DNA from: an uncultured Roseburia sp.
GTDB lineage: Bacteria > Bacillota > Clostridia > Lachnospirales > Lachnospiraceae
Direction of reading: 5' to 3'
Assembly: GCA_947652855.1 (NCBI GenBank)
Contig: CANTEO010000052.1
Coordinates: forward strand, 1-18,164
Length of the DNA stretch: 18,164 bases
The position numbers and the translations under genes are program-made. This document shows positions 7,665 through 14,326 of the stretch, in pieces. The notes beneath the pieces were generated by a model. It searched no databases. It was not told where the DNA came from and saw only the letters and a list, made by a program, of their open reading frames with translations. Within the stretch, counting starts at the first letter, position 1, and every line of letters starts with the position of its first letter.

Positions 7665-7725
7665 CCACGAAAAAGCCCCTTATAGTGTATTCCTAAACGC
7701 TGGCTCCGTCAACCGCATTTCGTGG
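7665..7725. repeat. 8-bp inverted repeat bracketing the amidase promoter
   Basis: CCACGAAA at 7665-7672 and its exact complement TTTCGTGG at 7718-7725 flank the promoter boxes at 7684-7712, with 45 bases between the arms. One arm lies just upstream of the -35 box and the other just past the predicted start of transcription. The arms could be paired operator half-sites or a long-loop stem. Chance cannot be excluded for 8 bp. Confidence 0.3.
7684..7712 (-). promoter_or_regulatory. sigma-A-like promoter for the amidase operon
   Basis: On the minus strand TTGACG (7712-7707) and TACACT (7689-7684) are 17 bases apart, placing the start of transcription near 7677, upstream of both candidate amidase start codons. 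A weak stem overlapping the end of the upstream AI-2E-type gene (AAGAG 7767-7763 with CTCTT 7752-7748, then CTTTT) could act as a poor terminator. This suggests a new transcription unit begins here. Confidence 0.55.
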
Positions 7726-7756
7726 ATTCTGCGTTCCGCCTCAAAAGAAGAGCCGC

Positions 7757-8767
7757 TCACTCCTCTTTGAAAAGCTCATAAAGCACAAGCGCCGAAACAG
7801 GCCCCAACACCACGCCCGCCCCTCCGTACACCTGCAGGCCAATATAAATGCTCATCAAAACAGCGAGCGGCGGGACGCCAAGCCGTTTCCCCACCAGCCG
7901 CGGCTCTAACATCTCACGCGTGAAGCTGCTTACAATATAAATCGCAAGATACCCTGCGGCATTGAGATAATGCCCAAGCAAAAGCGCAAAGATCGCCCAT
8001 GGCACAAACACCGTCCCTGTCCCCAAAAACGGCATTGCGTCACAGACCCCAATGGCGATCCCGACCCAAAAGGCGTTCTTCGTCCCAAGCAAAAACAAGC
8101 CGGCAATGCAGATCGCCGTCACAATCCCCATAATGATAAGCTGCGCCTTTAAGTACGCCCCCGACGCAGACTTAATCTCCCGAAGCATATGCACCATGCC
8201 CCTGCCAAACGCCGTTTTTTGAATGCCCCGCGTAATCCTCTCATAATCGCTTAACATCAAAAACGCGGCAATCAGCGTAATGAAGATCTTCGCCAAAAGC
8301 CCAACCATATACCAGCCGGCGTCCTTAGAATACTCCACGGCCCCGCCCGTAAATCCTGAAACCCCTTCCGTAATCGTCTGTTGAATCTCATCCGTCCCAA
8401 ACCCGGTCATTTGCTCTAACCCCTCGCAGCACCTGCCAAGCATCTGGTTGGCAGACTCCAAAAACGTCCTTAGATTGCTTAACCCGGCGCTGCCCATCCG
8501 ATAGAACAGATACAGCAGCAAGGCCGCCACGCTGCCCATGGCTGCCAAAAACACGCCATATGCGGCAAAGCGCGACATCGTTTTCGAAATGCCAAGCTTT
8601 TTCTGCATCGCCCTAGCCAGCGGGAAAAGCATCCGCGCCAGCACCAGGGCAATTAAAAATGGCAGCACAATCGGGAGAATAAACTTCATTCCCAAATAGA
8701 CTGCCGCCACCACGAGCAATAGCTTTGCAATTTTTATTCCCGTTTCCCAATTCCATTTATTCATCAT
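7757..8767 (-). CDS. AI-2E/YtvI-family polytopic membrane protein
   Basis: A 336-aa membrane protein of the PF01594 family. The pattern is typical: two close N-terminal helices (GIKIAKLLLVVAAVYLGM, then LPIVLPFLIALVLARM), a third helix near 65-90, a soluble insert with MTGFGTDEIQQTI, and a C-terminal bundle containing GVCDAMPFLGTGTVFVPWAI and the conserved REMLEPRLVGKRLGVPPLAVL, then GVVLGPVSALVLYELF. Members include the autoinducer-2 exporter TqsA, sodium/proton antiporter-like proteins and the sporulation protein YtvI of Bacillus. Length and clostridial origin favour the YtvI-like side, but the substrate is unknown. Two adjacent ATG codons (8767 and 8764) could start it, and neither has a strong ribosome binding site. 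It follows the pseudouridine synthase gene by 29 bases and is probably in the same transcript. Confidence 0.88.
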   Translation of the reverse strand: MMNKWNWETGIKIAKLLLVVAAVYLGMKFILPIVLPFLIALVLARMLFPLARAMQKKLGISKTMSRFAAYGVFLAAMGSVAALLLYLFYRMGSAGLSNLRTFLESANQMLGRCCEGLEQMTGFGTDEIQQTITEGVSGFTGGAVEYSKDAGWYMVGLLAKIFITLIAAFLMLSDYERITRGIQKTAFGRGMVHMLREIKSASGAYLKAQLIIMGIVTAICIAGLFLLGTKNAFWVGIAIGVCDAMPFLGTGTVFVPWAIFALLLGHYLNAAGYLAIYIVSSFTREMLEPRLVGKRLGVPPLAVLMSIYIGLQVYGGAGVVLGPVSALVLYELFKEE

Positions 8768-8796
8768 GGGAAAATTATCTGCCCAGGCTCCCGTTT

Positions 8797-9489
8797 CTAT
8801 TCATACAATAACTGGAAAGCCGGATTCTTTGGCTCCGTGGAGCATTCCATCCCCTCGCCCGTCATTGGATGAAAAAAACGAAGCTTCACGGCGCAAAGCG
8901 CGATATGTTTCACCTGCTCCTTTTGCCCCTCCGCAGCCTCGCCCCCATATTTCCGATCCCCAAGCAGCGGCATCCCGGCATTCGCCATCTGCACCCGAAT
9001 CTGATGATGCCGCCCGGTTTCCAGCGCAATAGACAGCTCCAAAAGCGGCCCGGCCGCACGCAAAGCCCGATAGCGCAGCACGGCGCGCTTCGCCCCAGGC
9101 GTCCCTTCCCGCACCGCTTTGGAGCAGTTCGCCTTTCCGTCGCGCAAAAGAAAATCCGACAGCGTCCCTTCCTCCCCCGCCAAAAGCGGGTCCGCGGCCC
9201 GATTCCGCACAACTGCACGATAGCATTTCTCCACGCAGCGCGTTTGCAGCTGCGCGCTTAAGCCGGCCGCAGCCTCTTTCGTCTTCGCCGCAAGCAAAAG
9301 CCCCTCCACCGGCTGATCCAGGCGATGGGGCATGGCAATAAACGGCTCCTCCCCGTTCCTTGACCGATAATTCTTAAGAAGGCTCTCCATGTCCTTCTGC
9401 CCAAAATGCCTGGTCTGCACCGGGACTCCGCCCGGCTTGTGAACGACAATCATATGGCGGTCCTCATAGAGGATCTGCATCTGCTCCAT
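8797..9489 (-). CDS. RluA-family RNA pseudouridine synthase
   Basis: Isomerises uridine to pseudouridine in rRNA or tRNA; 230 aa without an S4 domain. Visible motifs are ILYEDRHMIVVHKPGGVPVQ at the N-terminus, the catalytic loop MPHRLDQPVEGLLLAAKT (Asp58), ETGRHHQIRVQMANAGMPLLGD and the final RKYGG. The catalytic Asp is kept but the usual TSG after HRLD is PVEG, a variant seam of the family. I prefer the ATG at 9489 because AAGGAG lies ten bases upstream. The GTG at 9498 sits almost on top of that site. It follows the DUF2164 gene by about 50 bases. The modified position cannot be told from sequence alone. Confidence 0.9.
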   Translation of the reverse strand: MEQMQILYEDRHMIVVHKPGGVPVQTRHFGQKDMESLLKNYRSRNGEEPFIAMPHRLDQPVEGLLLAAKTKEAAAGLSAQLQTRCVEKCYRAVVRNRAADPLLAGEEGTLSDFLLRDGKANCSKAVREGTPGAKRAVLRYRALRAAGPLLELSIALETGRHHQIRVQMANAGMPLLGDRKYGGEAAEGQKEQVKHIALCAVKLRFFHPMTGEGMECSTEPKNPAFQLLYE

Positions 9490-9539
9490 CCGTCCCACGC
9501 TCCTTCACATCATCTTCCTGCCATGCATTCATTTAAAAG

Positions 9540-9800
9540 CTATTCCTCCCGATACAATTCATAATAATCCAGATCCATCTCCTCCATTTTCTGCGAAAAC
9601 CACCGCTTCGCATCCTCCAAAGCCCGATTATAGACAATCGGGGACATCCTCTGCTCAAACAGATCTAAAATCTGCATCTGCTCAATCATCCCAATCTCCT
9701 CGCCCCGCTCATCCAAATAAAATGCCGTTATCTCCTCCTTCAGCTTCTTTCTCTGCGCGTCAGAAAGACGCACCCGCACGCATTCCCTCTTCCCCTTCAT
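9540..9800 (-). CDS. DUF2164 family protein
   Basis: Small cytoplasmic protein of 86 aa matching the DUF2164 (PF09932) pattern: a basic start with RVRLSDAQRKKLKEEITAFYLDERGEEIGMIEQMQILDLF, then IVYNRALEDAKRWFSQKMEEMDLDYYEL. It is rich in charged residues and probably all helical, with no signal peptide or membrane segment. The function of the family is unknown to me. The start ATG is 15 bases after the response regulator stop and has AGGAG eight bases upstream, so it is in the two-component operon. Confidence 0.8.
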   Translation of the reverse strand: MKGKRECVRVRLSDAQRKKLKEEITAFYLDERGEEIGMIEQMQILDLFEQRMSPIVYNRALEDAKRWFSQKMEEMDLDYYELYREE

Positions 9801-9815
9801 AAGCCCTTCTCCTCA

Positions 9816-10505
9816 TCAAACCTTAAACCGATAGCCAACGCCCCAAATTGTCTCAATATACTGCGGCTTCGCCGTATTAATCTCAATCTTCTCCCGAATC
9901 TTCTTAATGTGAACCGTCACCGTCGCGATATCCCCGATCGACTCCATGTCCCAAATTTCCCGAAACAATTCTTCCTTCGTAAACACGCGGTTCGGGTTCT
10001 CCGCCAAAAATGTCAGCAGGTCAAACTCTTTCGTGGTGAACTGCTTTTCCTCGTCATGCACCCAGACGCGACGCGCCGTCTTGTCAATCTTAATCCCACG
10101 AATCTCCACCAGGTCATTCTCCTGCTGGCTGCTGCCAATCAGCCGCTCATAGCGCGCCAGGTGCGCCTTCACCCTCGCGACCAGCTCGCTTGGGGAAAAC
10201 GGCTTCGTGATATAATCGTCCGCCCCAAGCCCTAAGCCCCTGATTTTGTCAATGTCGTCCTTTTTCGCGGACACCATCAGAATCGGCGTGTTCTTTTCCT
10301 CACGAATCCGCCTGCAGATTTCAAAGCCGTCCATGCCAGGCAGCATCAAGTCCAAAATAAACATATCGAACTCCTCCTTCAGCGCCCGCTCCAGGCCCAC
10401 GTCGCCAGAATTCTCAATCTCCACCTCAAAGCCGCTCAGCTCCAGATAGTCCTTCTCCAAATCCGCAATCGCAACCTCATCCTCCACAATCAACACCTTA
10501 CTCAT
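9816..10505 (-). CDS. OmpR/PhoB-family response regulator
   Basis: DNA-binding response regulator of 229 aa. The receiver domain has the acidic pocket Glu8-Asp9, phosphoacceptor Asp52 in FILDLMLPGMDG, Ser79 in MVSAKK and Lys101 in YITKPFSP. The C-terminal winged helix has RRVWVHDEEKQFTTKEFDLLTFL and ends in the typical TIWGVGYRFKV. The start is the ATG at 10505 (MSKVLIVEDE), preceded by AGGAGG nine bases upstream. The frame is open further up, but those residues lie inside the kinase gene. It overlaps the kinase gene by eight bases, so the two are translationally coupled and are almost certainly cognate. The regulon is not evident from the window. Confidence 0.95.
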   Translation of the reverse strand: MSKVLIVEDEVAIADLEKDYLELSGFEVEIENSGDVGLERALKEEFDMFILDLMLPGMDGFEICRRIREEKNTPILMVSAKKDDIDKIRGLGLGADDYITKPFSPSELVARVKAHLARYERLIGSSQQENDLVEIRGIKIDKTARRVWVHDEEKQFTTKEFDLLTFLAENPNRVFTKEELFREIWDMESIGDIATVTVHIKKIREKIEINTAKPQYIETIWGVGYRFKV

Positions 10506-11985
10506 CCTGCATAACCTCCTGATATTTGCGTATGACAAAATACATCACGGTCCCCACAGACTCCTTGCTCGTCGCCCAAATTTTCCCCCCGTGATCCTCA
10601 ATAATCTTCTTAACAATGGACAGCCCAATGCCGCTGCCCCCGGTCGCGGAATTCCTCGAGGCGTCCGCCCGGTAAAACCGCTCAAACACATAGGGAAGAT
10701 CCTTCGCCGCAATCCCGCGGCCATTGTCCTCAATCTCCACCTGAATAAAATCCCCCACGTCCTTAATCCTAATATTAATCAACCCCTGCCGCTTCGCCAT
10801 ATACTTCACGGAATTGCCCACAATATTATTCACCACGCGCTTTAACTGCTCTGGATCCGCGATAATTAAGACGTCATTGTCCACATAGTTAAAATAGGCA
10901 AGCCCAATCTGCTTCGTCTCCAAATCCATGCCAATTTCCTCAATGCAGTCGTTGAAGTACTCCGCCACATTAATTTTATTAAAGTTATATGGAATCCGGT
11001 TCGTGTCAATCTTCGCGTAAAGCGTCAATTCATTCAACAGCGCGTCCATCTCATTGGCCTTGCTGTTAATCGTGCGAAGGTATTTCTCCTGCTTCTTCGG
11101 CGTATCCGCAACGCCGTCCAAAAGCCCTTCCGAATAGCCCTTCACGGCAGTGATTGGCGTCTTCAAGTCATGGGCGATATTGCTGATTAACTCCTTATTC
11201 TCCCGCTCGCTCGCCATCTGCTGCTCGGAAGACTCCTTTAAGCGCCTGCGCATCTCCTCAAAGCTGGCGCACAGCTCGCTAATCTCGTCATTCCCTTCCG
11301 ACTCAATCGTAAAGTCAAGATTCCCCTGCTGGATATTCACCGTCGCAAGCTCCAGCTTCTTAATCGGCCGGATAATCCCCCGGTAAATCCAAATAATCAG
11401 CATTGCCGCCGTCAGCAGCAAAATCAGCAGCACAGAGATGCAGATATCCAGCAGAAGCCGCTGCACCTCCGGCAGCACTTCATAAGAAGTCGTGACAATA
11501 AACACGCTGCCCCTGTCCCCATCAGAGAACTTAAAGTTAATCTGCTTTATGATGATCTGCTCATCGCCATCCACATACGTCCCTAAATCTGCGTCTGGAT
11601 CGTCATCCCCATATCCCGGCAAATCCTCCGCGCTCAACGCAGACTCCTCCCCCATATAAAAAATATCCTCTTCCTTTCGGACAATCAGGTACGAATATTT
11701 TTCCTGCAATTCCCGATTCATCTCTTCCAAAAATGGCCGCTCCAAAAAACGGTCCGGATTCACCGTGGATTCCTTGAGCAAAAACTGATAGTTCTTTCTA
11801 GTATAGCGGTTCAAAATCTGCACCGGGTTTGTCAGATACGCATAATTCCCCGCCTCAATCCCATAGGTCGTCTCTATCGCCTTAATTTGATACCTCTGAA
11901 ACGCAATGACAACAAAAACGGCCAATAATATTGGAACAAATATAATAATGCAAAACGAAACGGTAAGCCGTGTCTTTAATTTCAT
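10498..11985 (-). CDS. membrane sensor histidine kinase
   Basis: Sensor partner of the downstream regulator, 495 aa from the ATG at 11985 (numbering from there). Two transmembrane helices (about 9-28 and 178-199) enclose a 150-residue extracytoplasmic sensor region of unknown ligand, with an acidic patch GYGDDDPDADLG. A HAMP linker (about 200-252) and the HisKA domain follow, with ISNIAHDLKTPITAVKGYSEG (His272). The ATPase domain has N box VVNNIVGNSVKYM, G1 EDNGRGI, F box VFERFYR and G2 GGSGIGLSIV. AAGGGA eight bases upstream supports this start. An ATG at 12003 lies directly against a U-tract and has no ribosome binding site. It begins a transcription unit whose promoter lies inside the metK terminator. 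Confidence 0.95.
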   Translation of the reverse strand: MKLKTRLTVSFCIIIFVPILLAVFVVIAFQRYQIKAIETTYGIEAGNYAYLTNPVQILNRYTRKNYQFLLKESTVNPDRFLERPFLEEMNRELQEKYSYLIVRKEEDIFYMGEESALSAEDLPGYGDDDPDADLGTYVDGDEQIIIKQINFKFSDGDRGSVFIVTTSYEVLPEVQRLLLDICISVLLILLLTAAMLIIWIYRGIIRPIKKLELATVNIQQGNLDFTIESEGNDEISELCASFEEMRRRLKESSEQQMASERENKELISNIAHDLKTPITAVKGYSEGLLDGVADTPKKQEKYLRTINSKANEMDALLNELTLYAKIDTNRIPYNFNKINVAEYFNDCIEEIGMDLETKQIGLAYFNYVDNDVLIIADPEQLKRVVNNIVGNSVKYMAKRQGLINIRIKDVGDFIQVEIEDNGRGIAAKDLPYVFERFYRADASRNSATGGSGIGLSIVKKIIEDHGGKIWATSKESVGTVMYFVIRKYQEVMQDE

Positions 11986-12003
11986 CCAATCATCCCTTAA
12001 CAT

Positions 12004-12046
12004 AAAATAAAAAGCCGCAGGAGGCTTATTGATATGCCCCTACGGC
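12004..12046 (-). terminator. intrinsic terminator between metK and the kinase gene
   Basis: On the minus strand GCCGTAGGGG (12046-12037) pairs over ten positions, with two G-U pairs, with CCTCCTGCGGC (12024-12014) around a 12-base loop, and is followed by TTTTTATTTT (12013-12004). It would stop transcripts from metK, whose stop codon is 120 bases upstream. The stem with partial T-run TTATTAT on the other strand could also work in reverse. It ends only about 20 bases before the kinase start codon. Confidence 0.85.
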
Positions 12047-12048
12047 TT

Positions 12049-12057
12049 ATTATAGCA
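12049..12057 (-). promoter_or_regulatory. extended -10 promoter for the kinase operon, inside the terminator region
   Basis: TGCTATAAT (12057-12049) is a perfect consensus extended -10 element. No good -35 box lies at 16-18 bases, which extended -10 promoters can do without. Transcription would start near A 12041, in the middle of the 5' arm of the terminator hairpin, giving a leader of about 56 bases. Such a transcript lacks half of the terminator stem. Confidence 0.6.
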
Positions 12058-12164
12058 TGAAATGAAACTAATCCCATTAAAAATCAAAAATAGTTTCTAA
12101 ACTTTTCATAAAGCACATCATCTTACGGCCATCTTCCCCGTCGCCAAGCCATGCATGAAAGCGC

Positions 12165-13352
12165 TTACAGATATTTCTTAAGATCCTCCACTTTATCAAG
12201 CGCCTCCCATGGCAAATTCAGGTCGTCCCTTCCAAAATGCCCATAGGCCGCCGTTCCCTGATAAATCGGCCTCCTTAAATCCAACATCTGAATAATCCCG
12301 GCCGGGCGCAGGTCAAAGTTCTCTCGAATCACCTCAACCAGCCTCTCATCCGAAAGCTTCCCTGTCCCGAACGTATCCGCCATGACAGAAGTTGGCTGCG
12401 CGACGCCAATCGCGTATGCAAGCTGAATCTCACACTTCTCCGCAAGCCCCGCCGCGACAATATTTTTCGCGACATACCGCGCCGCATACGCCGCGGAGCG
12501 ATCCACCTTCGTGCAGTCCTTCCCGGAAAACGCCCCGCCGCCGTGACGCGCATATCCGCCATATGTATCCACAATAATCTTACGTCCCGTAAGGCCCGCG
12601 TCCCCCTGCGGCCCGCCAATCACAAAGCGCCCCGTCGGATTGATGAAAATCTTTGTGTCCGCGTCCACCATATCCTTAGGAAGAATCGGGTCAAGGACAT
12701 ACTTCTTCACATCCTCATGAATCTGCTCCTGCGACACCTTCTCGTCGTGCTGAGAAGAAATGACGACCGCCTCCAGGCGAAACGGCTTTCCGGCCTCATC
12801 GTACTCCACAGACACCTGCGACTTCCCATCCGGCCTTAAGTACGCCAACGTGCCGTCCTTGCGCGCCTTCGTCAGCTGCCGCGCCAGCTTATGCGCCAGA
12901 GCGATCGGGTATGGCATATACTCTTCCGTCTCATTGACCGCGTACCCAAACATCATGCCCTGGTCGCCCGCGCCAATCGCCTCAATCTGCTCGTCTGTCA
13001 TCTTATTTTCCTTCGCCTCAAGCGCCTTATCTACGCCCATCGCAATGTCCGCCGACTGCTTATCAAGCGCCACCATCACGGCGCAGGTGTTTCCGTCAAA
13101 GCCCTTTTCAGAGCTGTCATAGCCGATCTCATTGACTTTCCTGCGCACAATCGCCGGAATGTCCAGGCTCGCTTTCGTCGTAATCTCCCCCGTCACCAAG
13201 ACAAAGCCCGTGCAGGCGGCCGTCTCGCACGCCACGCGGCTCATAGGATCCTGCTCCATGCACGCGTCCAAAATCGCGTCAGAAATAGCGTCGCAAATTT
13301 TGTCAGGATGCCCCTCCGTCACCGACTCCGATGTAAATAGCCTTTTTTCCAT
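12165..13352 (-). CDS. metK: S-adenosylmethionine synthase (methionine adenosyltransferase)
   Basis: Makes SAM from methionine and ATP in the cytoplasm; 395 aa, the usual length. Signatures are SESVTEGHPDKICDAISDA (residues 8-26, ATP-binding His15 and Asp17), the ATP motif GAGDQGMMFGYA (127-138), NPTGRFVIGGPQGDAGLTGR, the glycine-rich GGGAFSGKDCTKVDRSAAY (271-289) and the C-terminal RRPIYQGTAAYGHFGR. The start at 13352 has AAAGGAG eight bases upstream. An in-frame start 39 bases earlier is less likely because MEKRLFTSESVTEGH is the common N-terminus. It is a single-gene unit under a SAM-I riboswitch, so expression should fall when SAM is high. Confidence 0.98.
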   Translation of the reverse strand: MEKRLFTSESVTEGHPDKICDAISDAILDACMEQDPMSRVACETAACTGFVLVTGEITTKASLDIPAIVRRKVNEIGYDSSEKGFDGNTCAVMVALDKQSADIAMGVDKALEAKENKMTDEQIEAIGAGDQGMMFGYAVNETEEYMPYPIALAHKLARQLTKARKDGTLAYLRPDGKSQVSVEYDEAGKPFRLEAVVISSQHDEKVSQEQIHEDVKKYVLDPILPKDMVDADTKIFINPTGRFVIGGPQGDAGLTGRKIIVDTYGGYARHGGGAFSGKDCTKVDRSAAYAARYVAKNIVAAGLAEKCEIQLAYAIGVAQPTSVMADTFGTGKLSDERLVEVIRENFDLRPAGIIQMLDLRRPIYQGTAAYGHFGRDDLNLPWEALDKVEDLKKYL

Positions 13353-13460
13353 AGAAATTTCTCCTTTCAAAACTGTATGACCGATTTCCAATCAACCTTG
13401 GCTTTCTCGCGCAGCCTATGCAACGCAAAAAGCGCGCGTCCCCCAGAGGAATTTCTTTAT
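13353..13460 (-). other. long metK leader downstream of the riboswitch terminator
   Basis: About 108 bases lie between the attenuator U-tract and the metK start codon. Apart from the ribosome binding site AAAGGAG they hold a GC-rich segment in which CGCGC (near 13436) can pair with GCGCG (near 13410) around a 20-base loop. I find no open frame with a good start in it. Its role is unknown. Confidence 0.4.
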
Positions 13461-13488
13461 AAAATAAAAAATCCGCTGTATAAGCGGA
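13461..13488 (-). terminator. attenuator terminator of the SAM riboswitch
   Basis: On the minus strand TCCGCT (13488-13483) pairs with AGCGGA (13477-13472) around TATAC, followed by TTTTTTATTTT (13471-13461). It lies 28 bases after the riboswitch P1 helix. The segment CCGCTTAT in the stem and loop can pair instead with ATAAGAGG from the 3' side of P1 (seven of eight positions), giving the antiterminator expected for an S-box switch. Confidence 0.88.
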
Positions 13489-13515
13489 CCAGATTCTTCT
13501 AAGCTAAAATCAAAT

Positions 13516-13615
13516 CCTCTTATTGTTCGAATTTCTCGCTCAGGTTGGCACCTTCCTAAAAGGGGTTGCCGTGACTTCACAGATCCTATGTATCTCCATC
13601 ACTCTGAATAAGGGA
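13516..13615 (-). promoter_or_regulatory. SAM-I (S-box) riboswitch upstream of metK
   Basis: The minus-strand RNA carries the S-box core: P1 5' strand CUUAUU (13612-13607), then AGAGUGAUGGAG, the conserved GUCACGGCAACC, then AGGAAGGUGCCAACCUGAG, and the closing AAUAAG (13524-13519), which pairs perfectly with the P1 5' strand. GUGA and GUCAC form the lower P2 helix, with GGAG and the GGCAACC segment at the expected kink-turn and core positions. With SAM bound, P1 forms and the terminator folds. Without SAM, the P1 3' strand is free for the antiterminator. The gene downstream is metK, a standard S-box target. Confidence 0.92.
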
Positions 13616-13658
13616 AAGCTGTCTTATTGAATTGTAAATCGTTTTGTTTTCATAAAAT

Positions 13659-13687
13659 AGGTTACGCCCTTTTTTTACATTTGTCAA
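13659..13687 (-). promoter_or_regulatory. metK: probable metK promoter
   Basis: A perfect -35 box TTGACA (13687-13682) is followed after 17 bases by TAACCT (13664-13659), which matches the -10 consensus at only three of six positions. TATTTT lies five bases further on, at a poor spacing. Transcription would start near 13652, about 40 bases before the riboswitch. The -35 box and the location are convincing; the -10 assignment is tentative. Confidence 0.5.
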
Positions 13688-13767
13688 GCATTTTCATCAC
13701 GCAGCCAAAAAAAACCAAATTCAGATTGGCCCGCGCGCCCGGCGGCAAAACAGGCGCCCCTCCCACA

Positions 13768-13812
13768 GAAAAAGGCCGCGCCTTCCAGAAAAACATCGGA
13801 ACGCGCAGCCTT
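13768..13812 (-). terminator. strong intrinsic terminator after the ferredoxin gene
   Basis: On the minus strand the 15-base arm at 13812-13798 (AAGGCTGCGCGTTCC) pairs at 14 of 15 positions with the arm at 13786-13772 (GGAAGGCGCGGCCTT) around an 11-base loop, followed directly by TTTTT (13773-13769). It begins 17 bases past the ferredoxin stop and closes the CPBP/ABC/ferredoxin operon, separating it from metK. Confidence 0.92.
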
Positions 13813-13829
13813 CTTCATGCTGCCTGCTT

Positions 13830-14015
13830 TTATTCTGCACTGATCGCATTCACCGGGCAACCGTCAATGCACGTCTGCACGGAATCCTTATTTTCCTCCG
13901 TCGTGTCCGCAAAGCTAACCGCCTTGCCGTCGTCGTCCATCTTAAAGACGTCTGGCTCCGTTGAAGCGCACAGCCCGCAGCCAATGCACGTATCCTTATC
14001 CACAACCGCTCGCAT
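13830..14015 (-). CDS. single-cluster [4Fe-4S] ferredoxin
   Basis: Small acidic electron carrier, 61 aa. Cys10, Cys13 and Cys16 in CIGCGLC and Cys53 in DGCPVNAI are the likely cluster ligands, the pattern of Thermotoga-type one-cluster ferredoxins. The second cluster motif of clostridial 2[4Fe-4S] ferredoxins is missing: the segment after Cys16 reads ASTEPDVF without Cys. An extra Cys49 lies four residues before Cys53. Start codon ATG has AGGAGGG seven bases upstream. It is the last gene of the operon, 65 bases after the cysteine-rich protein gene, and a strong terminator follows. The redox partner is unknown. Confidence 0.93.
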   Translation of the reverse strand: MRAVVDKDTCIGCGLCASTEPDVFKMDDDGKAVSFADTTEENKDSVQTCIDGCPVNAISAE

Positions 14016-14080
14016 CTCATTTCCCTCCTGTTTGCTGTTAAACTTATTTCCTCCCTAAGCTTTCCCATTCCATAGGAATT

Positions 14081-14314
14081 TTATACCAGGGCATCCATAA
14101 TTTTTTCATAATTCTGCGGCAAATGAGGGAACACGCAGCCTGTGCAGTCCTTTATCTCCTTGCCGTCCACCTTAAGATAGGACGGATTCCCCGGGCAGGG
14201 CGCCTTCGCATACAGCGGGCAAAAGCAGAACATACAGTTAATCCTGGATACGCCGGAGTGGCATGGATAATATTCACAATCCGTATTTTCAAAAAAACGA
14301 TGAGAATGTTTCAT
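14081..14314 (-). CDS. cysteine-rich small domain protein (PF04071 type)
   Basis: Probable metal- or Fe-S-binding protein, 77 aa with eight cysteines. The pattern NTDCEYYPCHSG, then INCMFCFCPLYAKAPCPGNPSYL, then KDCTGCVFPH fits the cysteine-rich small domain family PF04071, whose members are known from clostridia and from cobalamin-related loci. Cysteines are 13, 18, 27, 30, 32, 40, 57 and 60, with His19 and His64 as further possible ligands. It starts 12 bases after the permease stop and has no strong ribosome binding site of its own, so coupled translation is likely. The biochemical role is not known to me. Its position directly before a ferredoxin suggests a shared redox or metal function. 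Confidence 0.85.
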   Translation of the reverse strand: MKHSHRFFENTDCEYYPCHSGVSRINCMFCFCPLYAKAPCPGNPSYLKVDGKEIKDCTGCVFPHLPQNYEKIMDALV

Positions 14315-14326
14315 TTGAAGCCCGCT

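Noticed and set aside
6722..7696. A plus-strand open frame of about 324 codons
   Set aside because: It is antisense to the amidase gene and the start of the methyltransferase gene and gives an Arg/Pro-rich product with no family likeness, while the minus-strand reading has clear Amidase_2 motifs.
13516..13620. T-box leader in front of metK
   Set aside because: There is no T-box sequence or specifier loop; the GGCAACC, GGUGCC and closing P1 elements are those of the S-box riboswitch.
13706..13735. Second terminator in the gap before metK (CCAA to TTGG with eight T)
   Set aside because: The stem is only four pairs, and the strong terminator at 13768-13812 already ends the upstream operon. It may add a little, but I cannot support it as a feature.
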